64,000 bases of DNA from Isoetes taiwanensis (taxonomy: Eukaryota > Streptophyta > Lycopodiopsida > Isoetales > Isoetaceae): NCBI GenBank assembly GCA_021234155.1, contig JAJEKV010000079.1:353327-417326 (forward strand), in the 5' to 3' direction. The position numbers were made by a program, and so were the translations under genes. Below, in pieces: positions 56,346 through 64,000 of the stretch (its first letter is position 1; every line of letters starts with the position of its first letter). Under the pieces are notes generated by a model that saw only the letters and a program-made list of their open reading frames with translations, was not told the origin of the DNA and made no database searches.

Positions 56346-57900
56346 TGTGACGTATATTTTTATACACGAAGGTTAATGGTTTTAGGATTACAAATTCAAT
56401 ACACCGCCGATTGATACTGTTCGAAAAAGACTCGACGACCAACCGGCAGCCTTCATTTAAGCGTGTTGCTGCGCATGCATCATCACATAGATGTGCTACC
56501 GCTTATAAATTGTTCATTATAAAACCGACGTTGTGCGTCAGGTCAAAATCTAGTTGTTCCAAGTTTACAATCCTTGAAGGTAACTTGACAATAGGCTTGT
56601 TGTCAATCATTGTTGTGAGAGAAGAACGGGATAAAGCCTTAAAATTTGTGCAAGAACACAAGAAAAATCCCACACTTTTACCTTTTGTCCCGAAGCATTA
56701 TAGTGTTTAATATGACTTGCGTACCGCTTGTCCCCGCGCCCCGATGGCGGATTCTAGGTTTACCTCCTTCATCTAGACTCTTGAAAACCGAATCGAGGAA
56801 AAATGGTTTTTTGGGGGCTTTGAGAGCTTGCAAGAGCTGGAAAAATATTGTGCGGAACTATATCAAGAAACCAAAGAAGCACATATGGATACGTCAATAT
56901 GTGGGGAAGAAGGTTATGATCTAAAATCTCATCTTTGGGTATACAAGTAATTCTAATGGCACTATGGAAGTTGAAAGATCAACATCAAGGTTGGAATCAG
57001 CAGCAATGCTTGAACTTGCAACTTTACCTGCCAAACGTCTGGATGATTTTGTGATATATGATGGTGGAGGAATTTGCGTTTCAATTGCACAAGTTCCATA
57101 TGAAGCAAGCCCCATTGATGAGGATTTTGAAAAGCCGAGATACTATGTGGCTACACCTGTTGATGGCCTTGTTTCGGAGATCCATACATGGAAAGTGGAA
57201 TTGGAACATAGCTCTGGCTGCTATGCCAGTAAGAGTATCTAAACTGCCAGCTGTTACCTTGGAAGTCTTCAAAGTAGAGCATGTCATGGTGCAAAGGAAA
57301 ATGGGCTTCAGCCTGGAGCTTAGGGATCACAAGGCGGTTGAGCTTGCCGACATCGCTGGGGGTTCTTCACGAACACCCAATCTTAAAAAAGCAGACCTCT
57401 CTTCTGCTCCTACATGCCAAAATCAGATCCTTTGGTGCAGTTTTTTAACGCCATGCTCAGATTGTTTTCGCTTCATGACTCATGAACTTGTTCCGTTTGA
57501 GCGCCAAGATTTTTATGGGTTGCTGCTGCATCGATTGTATGATCCGACAGTCACAACATACAGCAGCAAAAAATCATGCGCTTTTTTCGAGAAATCTCTT
57601 AACTGTCTTTTTTAATTTCTTCATTATGGCCATTCTGAGGTTGTGGACCATTTGTTGCCTTCTTGGACAAGTTTGTTCATCGAAAATCAAGAGAATTGTG
57701 GAGTTGGTTGAACCAAAATATTTTAATTGGTCATCTAGCAAAATGCTTTGGGAAGAAAATAAGTGTATTCTCTCGCAACATTCATTCTAGAACTTTCTAC
57801 AACATTCTGGAATTTTCTAGAAGGATTCCTTAGGCTCGGCTCACCCAAGATTCTCTTATATTTTAAAACTTTTTAAAACTTTCTAGAACATTCTAGAACT
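56346..57900 (+). other. Unrecognised open frames between the CG-rich islands
   Basis: Several plus-strand frames look protein-like but match no family I know: NGFLGGFESLQELEKYCAEL in one frame near 56803, then MEVERSTSRLESAAMLELAT and LDDFVIYDGGGICVSIAQVP (56964-57242), then [20 protein letters not shown] (57238-57615). The frame changes between them suggest a decayed multi-domain ORF or several exons. A TTCTAGAACTTTC-like word repeats near 57785-57905. Confidence 0.3.
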
Positions 57901-58535
57901 TTCGTATATGTGATTTATGTGACATATGTGTCGTGAGAAGGTCGTGCATGTTCCGTAAAGGCACCATCTTCATTGTGCCCTTAAGCCCCGGCAAGCACAT
58001 GAACTTTTAGTGTGAGCATTTCTAATGGATTGAGCTTCATCCGAATAATTCTAAACCACCTAATGTTCGACGGTTGAAGCAGCCTTAGCACGGGGGTCGC
58101 TTTTTCATCCTCTTCGGATGGCCCACGTAATTCGAGAACAAATGGTTCCATATGTAGTAAGCACAATGTCGTGCTTACAAAGTTCAACACAATTTATTCT
58201 TCTCTCGATCTTCATGGTATATGTACACGAGATAGCTTGGACGGATGGTACTACTTTTTCCTTCAATTCATGTTCCCATTGTTTTTAAAGCGATTTAGGG
58301 CAAACAATCAAGGTGCAAACAATCGTGGTTGGCAAGGAGTATAGAAAATGATGCGCGCCATCTTTTCAGAGAGCTTGATTCACGTTTGATACCGAGCCAT
58401 GCGTACACAAAAGTTCAAACCTAGAGGATATTATGCTAGACACTCCACCGATATTTCGTGGTGGATCTAGTTGGCTCTCAAAGATAGTGTAGATTGGTTA
58501 GATAAGAAAGTCCTTGAGACCTGGCATTTCATTTC
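57901..58535. other. No gene seen
   Basis: Contains a short GTATATGTGATTTATGTGAC stretch echoing the islands, and a 69-codon minus-strand frame without a recognised domain. Confidence 0.35.
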
Positions 58536-58877
58536 GTGCTTGTGCAACCAAGTGGGCGTTTTGATTTGATAAGCGATTCTGCGTTGGATTTTTTTTTGTT
58601 TCGTCATTCCAAAAATCAACGCAAAAACACATTTGCCTTTATGGATGGAATTGTGGAGAAAAAAAAAGATGAAAATCAATGCATGTGGAAATTTAGATAC
58701 TGTTATTGGGATAGTTCCCAAAGTTATGTCTTCACAAAAGGCTGGAGCATATTTGTCAAGGCAAAGAATTTGCAGGTGAATGATGTGGTTTCGTTTGAGA
58801 GAGATATCCAAGGTAAAAAATTTTACATCAGCTGGCGAAGGGATCCTTCTGCTGGTCTTTGGAAATTATGTTGTTGA
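58536..58877 (+). pseudogene. B3 DNA-binding domain fragment (RAV/NGA-like)
   Basis: The frame contains WKFRYCYWDSSQSYVFTKGW, then SIFVKAKNLQVNDVVSFER and KKFYISWRRDP. It corresponds to the C-terminal two thirds of a plant B3 domain (W-R-F-R-Y-x-Y-W-x-S-S-Q-S-Y-V-x-T-K-G-W ... GDVVSF). The usual N-terminal [18 protein letters not shown] segment is missing and replaced by unrelated codons. B3 domains bind DNA in auxin, seed and leaf-growth regulators. There is no AP2 domain. It lies between the two CG-rich islands, so it may have been captured by a mobile element. Confidence 0.8.
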
Positions 58878-59844
58878 TGCAGGTGATGCAAATGACCCTT
58901 TGCGTAAAAGTTTTCAGTCGTTTTGAGTCGATATTTGGTATTGAAGCAACTTAAATTCTATCTTTGATATAACTATAATATGGTAGTTTTGAGCTCAGAT
59001 TAGCTCCTGGTTGATCCAGAATTTTTTGAGCTCAGAATTTAGCTTATGGTTGATCCAGAATTTTTGAGGCACTGCCTTATGTATATAAGCATGATGTAGA
59101 ATACAAAAAACTGGATATATAATATGATATAGATTTAAATCGGTTTTTCAAAATGGAATTTGAAGATAAAAATATGAAGAAGATGAATATGATCAGGATG
59201 GATATCAAGAAGATGAATGCCACGATGAATAAGGATATGACAATAATATTGCTTGTTTTAATTTATATAGGCCTATTTGTGCTATGGGTATTTTGAAAAA
59301 GCAGATGAATTTAGTGATGGACATGGAGTTGGAGATGGTTGATCCGTAATTTTTGAGCTCATAATTTAGCTTCCGGTTGATCCCAGAAAGAGAAAAAAAG
59401 AAGGAATTAGAAATGACATATGGATTTACCCCTAGAATTTCTACAACAGAAGATTGGGTAGTCAAAAAGTGGGACTCCCATATCCTCGGTCCAACATCTT
59501 TAGAGAAGCAACAAAATGCAACCGAATGAGGAACTTGGTGTCCAAAGATAGTGGGAGAACTGCCCGACGACTCCTTGCAAATCCAAGGCATTAATGTCCC
59601 ATGTGTCAAAGCTGCCCCGATCAAAAATTTGCCTAAAAACACCATCGCCCACCGCATCGTCCACGACAAATGTCACAAGCAAATGTCGAATTGCCACGCT
59701 AATTTGCTCGCGGATGCGCCTAATCAAGCTATGTTCAAGTGTTTTGAGGTATGCAGATTTTAGGTTGTTACACAAAACTTGCTCGCATTTTTAGGTTGCT
59801 CGTAAACATAGGTATACATAAATTTCATAACCCCACAAATGTCA
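58878..59844 (+). other. Unassigned; short open frames and duplicated words
   Basis: A GGTTGATCCAGAATTTTTGAGCTC-like word recurs at about 59010, 59050 and 59340. Frames around 59403-59763 (GELPDDSLQIQGINVPCVKA, NLPKNTIAHRIVHDKCHKQM) are protein-like, with a stop between halves, and have no recognised family. Confidence 0.3.
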
Positions 59845-60215
59845 CGATTAAATGTCGATGTCGCATGCGACGCCATGTGACATTACGTAACATAAGACAC
59901 GCCAAGACGCATTTGCCCGCGGTGCACGCTAGGTCGCGATGTGCCCCGGAATTTGACCCGTTGACTATACGCCGCATGACGCGGACGCATGAACCCGAGA
60001 CACGCCGCCGACGCATTTCTGCCCCGCAGACGCCTGTCGCATGTGACCCGGATTTTGACCGTTGACTATCGTCGCGATGCGGCGTGGTCTACGTAACGTA
60101 TGACACGCCTGGACAGACGTTCAGCTAGTGTACCGCCAAGTCGTAGGGTGACCCGCATGTGATCGTTGACACTACGCCGCCGCTGGCGACGCCACGTCAG
60201 ATGCGACGTTAAAGA
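59845..60215. repeat. Second CG-rich island
   Basis: It shares ATGTCGCATGCGACGCC, GACACGCCAAG and CCGCGGTG-ACGCT words with 55990-56345, about 3.9 kb away. Both are dense in CG dinucleotides within AT-rich DNA. Confidence 0.65.
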
Positions 60216-60356
60216 TTTCTATATAAACAACTTTTTTCCTTCATTGTTATTTTCTTTTCGCTTCCTCTTCCAAAATTTAGCGCCTTTGGTGTTCTTCTTT
60301 TTAACCATATCTTATACTTGTTGCCGCCCTACATGGATCGCCATGGTCATCTAAGA

Positions 60357-60436
60357 TGATCGATGCCCCGAGATGGCCAGAGACGATTGATGTTGTCTTA
60401 CCATCGGGGAGGTCGATATGGAACCGATCACATGTA
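60357..60436 (+). other. Possible orphan first exon
   Basis: ATG at 60357 opens MIDAPRWPETIDVVLPSGRS and reaches a strong GTAAGT donor at about 60435. No matching downstream exon could be joined. Low confidence. Confidence 0.25.
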
Positions 60437-60553
60437 AGTTACCGATTCTTGTATTTAGTAGCCTAGACATATATAAACTAGGAGAGGGCGGTAATCGCTG
60501 CGAAAGTAGTAAAAAACGCAGTGTTTTTTGGTCAAGGATTACCTGGCCGCCTC

Positions 60554-60792
60554 CACCTTGAGTGGAGAGGACCGGTGTGCTGCACTCCAAACTCACCTTC
60601 ATACCTTACTAAGTACAATGTAGATTACAAAATTGAGGTGTGTCGAAGTCAAGGTCATATGTCGACTTCACCTTGAGTGGAGGGGACTCTATGTATCGGG
60701 CTGGCGCTCCAAAAGATCTTTATTGAAATTGAAACTTATATAAGGGTCGTACTCGAAAGGGCATGGCCTGGCTTCACCTTGAGTGGAGAGGA
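60554..60792 (+). repeat. Three copies of CACCTTGAGTGGAGAGGAC
   Basis: Found at 60554-60572, 60669-60687 and 60774-60792 (one mismatch in the second), about 105-115 bp apart with diverged spacers that share GGTCAAGG/GGCATGGCCTGG-like words. A decayed tandem repeat. Confidence 0.75.
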
Positions 60793-60816
60793 CTACGTGT
60801 CCGGCCCATGGGCCCA

Positions 60817-60855
60817 TTTAGGATTTAGGGTTTAGGGTTTAGGGTTTAGGGTTTA
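60817..60855 (+). repeat. Interstitial telomere-type repeat (TTTAGGG)n
   Basis: TTTAGGA followed by four exact TTTAGGG units and TTTA. This is the Arabidopsis-type plant telomere unit. Confidence 0.9.
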
Positions 60856-61162
60856 TACTACCATATATTGTATCTATCACGTACCGCTCAAACTATTGTG
60901 CAAGATATATAGTACTTACCTTTTGTAATTGGCGGAGGGACAAAATAGTTTTACATTGTAAAAAGATGTATGGGGTGAAGAGACTGAAATTTTAGAACGG
61001 TTGTTGAAGACCATCGATAAGATTTGGTACATTTGAACAACCCACCAGATCTGATGCTCGTCATGGATATCAGGTTGGTATACAATTATTATTTGTTTTT
61101 TTTTTTTAAAGAGTATCTCTCCCAGTTCAAGTATATATTCAAGATGTTTATGATATCTAAAT

Positions 61163-62001
61163 ATGTAGGTAAATGATGCTGATATCTCCTCCAAACTAGA
61201 TGTGGATTTTGGTTTAATGTTGTCCATAGAGGCATATGAAACCGGGCAAAGAACCCGATTCATCAATAATGTGGATGGGTGCCGCCAACGCCGAAAGTGT
61301 TCCCCCGCGTGAAAGAACACGAAGGGCTACAATCATGAGAACATTGCATGTGTCGCACATTTCCCAAGAACGCATGGCCTCACTGCCCGAGCGTGAAATT
61401 CCTGAAGAATTGCAAAGATTAGTCCGACCCTTTGTTAGGCACCGCAAGACATTTGGCTTGTGGCGGTGAGACTTACCTATCCCTATGGATCAAGAATTTG
61501 CTTATTGGGGAAAAAGATACATCATTATCGCGGAGCCGCATTTGTCCGTGGTTTGGATTCGGCCTTTATCTCCGCACGCCAGATAGAAGTGGAGCGAGAT
61601 ACCCACATTCCATTAATGCCATATGCGTGTCCGAAAGTAACGATTGGAAAACTTGGCAAACTTTGACTAAATATGCTTGGCGATGAGGATTTATGGAATG
61701 AATTCCAATGTCGCTGGTCGATATGTGGTGGGGGCATGTGATGAGGAGTTGAAGTTTATTGATGGTCGGCCGGGGTTCATGGCAATATTGCGTGGTTCAT
61801 CAACAGTTCTATTGACAAACCGTGGAGCTTATGCAATTGTGAATTTTTAGAGTGTCAAGGAGGGGAGGAAGATTTTTTTTTACAAGATCTGTAGAAAAAG
61901 CGGATATATCATGGTGTGTGCTATTAAAAGCATAAACATTGGAGATGAGTTATTCATCAACTATCGCTATGATAGACCTCTCCCATTTGAGATGGAACAA
62001 T
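61163..62001 (+). pseudogene. Degenerate SET-domain-like coding remnant
   Basis: Pieces in different frames resemble SET methyltransferase motifs. At about 61225 there is EAYETGQRTRFINNVDGC (compare RFINHS). At about 61480 there is LTYPYGSRICLLGKKI. At about 61790 in one frame there is WFINSSIDKPWSLCNCEFLE. At about 61920 there is VCAIKSINIGDELFINYRYD, close to the A-x-x-x-I-x-x-G-D-E-L-x-x-N-Y end of SET domains. Stops and frame changes prevent a single reading. SET domains methylate lysines, often on histones. The assignment is tentative. Confidence 0.4.
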
Positions 62002-62088
62002 AGTATTGTTGTACTAAAAAAAAGGAATAAAGAGGTTTTTTTTTTTTAATATGTTTTTTGTCATTCGTGAGTCTATACAAATGGTTGT

Positions 62089-62382
62089 ATGTATTTTATA
62101 CTTATTACATTATTTGACATGATGGTTAATACGTTACTCCTGTTTAATGAACTCATTCAGAGCGGTCTCCATCCCGATCCATTAGTTCTAAGTTACAGGC
62201 AAAGGGAAACCTATCGTCGTGAATTTCAAGTCAGAGCGCACCAATATGAAGATATTGCATACGATCAATATGAAGAGGATGAAACTATTGACGAACCCGA
62301 GAACGTGTTAGCCCTTTGGGCTAAACATATGTATGAGTGGCATAGGCCACATGTATTTATCACATTGGACCACTTGATCTAG
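62089..62382 (+). other. Unrecognised open frame
   Basis: 97 codons with an acidic segment (YEDIAYDQYEEDETIDEPEN). Its 3' end lies within the 75-bp tandem repeat. No family recognised. Confidence 0.25.
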
Positions 62383-62486
62383 GGCCCAGATTTAGCCCAC
62401 ATATGTGGTAGGTGGCATAGGCCACATGTATTTGTCATATTGGACCCCACAATCTATGGCCCAGATTTAGCCTAGATCTGTGGAGG
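62337..62486 (+). repeat. 75-bp tandem duplication
   Basis: GTGGCATAGGCCACATGTAT and the following ~55 bp (to GCCCAGATTTAGCC) occur at 62337 and again at 62412 with several differences. Each unit contains the palindrome GGCATAGGCC / CCACATATGTGG. Confidence 0.85.
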
Positions 62487-62971
62487 GTGAGATATCATTT
62501 AGGGTTAGGGTTTTGCTCTACTATTTAGAGAGAGCATTTCCTCTCATTGTTTAGGTTTTTGCTCACGTTTTGGAGCACCTCCTTTTGGAGCATCAATATG
62601 ATTCTGTTTTGTTCATTCTTTCTTTTGTTCTTGTTCTTGGAGTTTCTTCCCATCTTCTTTTGTTGATCCATGAGCATTTGTGGCAGCCTTGTGGCATCCG
62701 GCGATCATGGATCTGCTGCTTTGCAGCAGTGATGCCAAGAACCCCAAATATCAACAACGGCGCCGATATACGGGTCTCGATTCCATCCTACTTTCTTAAA
62801 TGCGCCGTGTAAATGTAAAGTAATTTCACGCCGGAAGAACTCCTTTCTCGGGCGGCCTCTGCTTGGAGGCGCCATCAGCGTCGAGCCTGCGTGCGACATG
62901 TATGGATACACTTATGACATAGAGGGAGGCCATCTTAGGTCTAGGGCTCGATCGGCGCCACCAACCCCTGC
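62487..62971 (+). mobile_element. Probable LTR-element leader
   Basis: TTAGGGTTAGGGTTTTGCTC, AGAGAGAGC and TTTCTTTTGTTCTTGTTC pyrimidine-rich sequence precedes the gag-like frames below, as in LTR/leader regions of plant Ty3-gypsy elements. No paired LTR is in the window and no primer site was assigned. Confidence 0.35.
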
Positions 62972-63980
62972 GTGTCTGTACCGTCAGTTCCCCAAAGCGT
63001 GCAAACATTGCTCACAACCTCGGTCCCCTCATCACTATCGGGGAGCCTTGCCGGGGGCTCAACCTTCTCAACCGTACTTTTCATACCCCGAACATGCCTA
63101 CATCCATCATTCTTGGGCCATACACCTCTTCCTTCACAACCATCATCTCCCCAGGGTGAACACGGCTATCCCACCGTCTCGCTGCCTACCGAGGAATATC
63201 CTTTCCCTCGTTTCCCCACTTGCCCTTCTGTTTACAACCTTACGGATCTCAAAACCAATGCTCGGCTTCGCCGGTTTCTCCAACCGCGATCACCCCTTCA
63301 TCGGGGTCCTTCGGGCACCATGCCACATCCAACTCAACCTCAATATCCTCACTATATTCCCGTCCAGCCAAGCACTTTTACATCTACCTTTCGGACTGGA
63401 ACGGGACTTATCCCACCTTTGGCAACACGAAAGGCAAACCCTTAGACCAAAGTGCTCAGCCCACATGGAAGAATTTGAGGCTCTAGCTGTCCTAAATGGT
63501 CATGCGCAACCTCAACCGAAATTCCACATCTTTTTCCACCACCACCTGGTGGCTCTCCTCATCAATGGCTCATGTCCAACAAAAGCCATTGGAAACAAGC
63601 GGGTCGAAATGAGAAGCGCTTTTTCGTCTCATTATGGGACCCCGGATGATGATCAACTTCATCTCAAGCAACTCAATGAACTTCAACAAGAGCCCCTTGA
63701 GTGCGCCTCCGGGATTTTATGGATCGACTTCACATTCTCGCTAAGTAAGCTCAAGGAGTACCCCACACAGAGCGATTTTGGTCTGGTTTCTCCAAGGACT
63801 TCCTCCGACCATTCGACTCATGATCAATACCACCGTCCCAAGACTTTGGAGCGAGGCTATCGACCTTGTCAATCACTTTCGATCAATGTTTCCTCCCGAG
63901 GCGTGGCTCTTCAAGAGCTCCTGTTCATTCCACTCGTCATGGTTCCAAAAGCGGTACATTGCCCCTCAACACGCGTAATC
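62972..63980 (+). pseudogene. LTR retrotransposon gag remnant, continues past window end
   Basis: A Pro/Ser-rich N-terminal frame (62972-63445) is followed, in shifting frames, by gag-core-like pieces. HLKQLNELQQEPLECASG is near 63660 and FLQGLPPTIRLMINTTVPRL WSEAIDLVNHF is at 63784-63880. These match the L-x-x-L-x-Q ... F-x-x-G-L-P-x-x-I pattern of Ty3/gypsy capsid domains. Several frameshifts are present. The rest of the element lies beyond 64000. Confidence 0.6.
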
Positions 63981-64000
63981 CACGTAGTAGTCAAATCGGT

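Noticed and set aside
56018-56442. Several long Arg/His-rich proteins on both strands
   Set aside because: They are compositional artefacts of the CG-rich repeat words.

Overview
The window looks like nuclear DNA of a land plant. It has plant-type intron signals, Ty1/copia elements primed by initiator tRNA-Met, LINE remnants, PPR, WNK, PP2C, B3 and F-box/LRR gene pieces, and a short interstitial TTTAGGG array. I cannot name the species. A large repeat-rich genome such as a fern, lycophyte or gymnosperm would fit, but that is inference.

Only one gene reads as intact: an eight-exon minus-strand gene (6938-8983) for a type I membrane protein. All exon phases join, giving 304 residues. Its C-terminal helix and tail resemble the plant homologues of V-ATPase accessory subunit Ac45/ATP6AP1. 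Nearly everything else is transposon or gene debris.

Layout: 1-1.9 kb, LINE 3' remnant. 1.9-6.9 kb, unassigned DNA with a foldback element at 4780-5133. 6.9-9.0 kb, the Ac45-like gene. 9.3-10.2 kb, copia RT pseudogene. 10.2-36.2 kb, a nest of LTR elements. One copia relative (LTR-gag-LTR-gag) is split at 11.05/29.82 kb by a composite with a 5-bp target duplication, TCCGA. That composite has about 2.2-kb LTRs around a 272-bp non-coding interior, and holds an 11-kb block with PPR, WNK and PP2C fragments that ends in about 45 GATA units. The second gag copy is interrupted by a fuller copia element (30829-36237), which itself carries a TA-flanked MITE. 36.8-43.1 kb: three copies of a repeat that folds into two adjacent hairpins, one copy of an HUH-endonuclease gene, and an F-box/LRR fragment. 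45.5-47 kb: truncated 2OG-oxygenase-like gene followed by tandem repeats. 48.3-49.3 kb: PPR fragment between direct repeats. 50.0-55.4 kb: second HUH copy plus a third non-coding relative. 56-60.2 kb: two CG-rich islands around unrecognised ORFs and a B3-domain fragment. 60.3-62 kb: short repeats, telomere-like array and SET-like fragments. 62.3-64 kb: leader and gag of another LTR element.

The best candidate for something undescribed is the repeated family at 36.9-39.1 kb and 50.0-53.8 kb. Its long ORF carries a His-Leu-His motif and, 60 residues later, a Tyr-Cys-Leu-Lys motif. This is the layout of a single-tyrosine HUH (Rep-type) endonuclease. A second small ORF lies downstream, and both copies also keep a LINE reverse-transcriptase fragment on the same strand. 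Both copies are broken by stops and indels.
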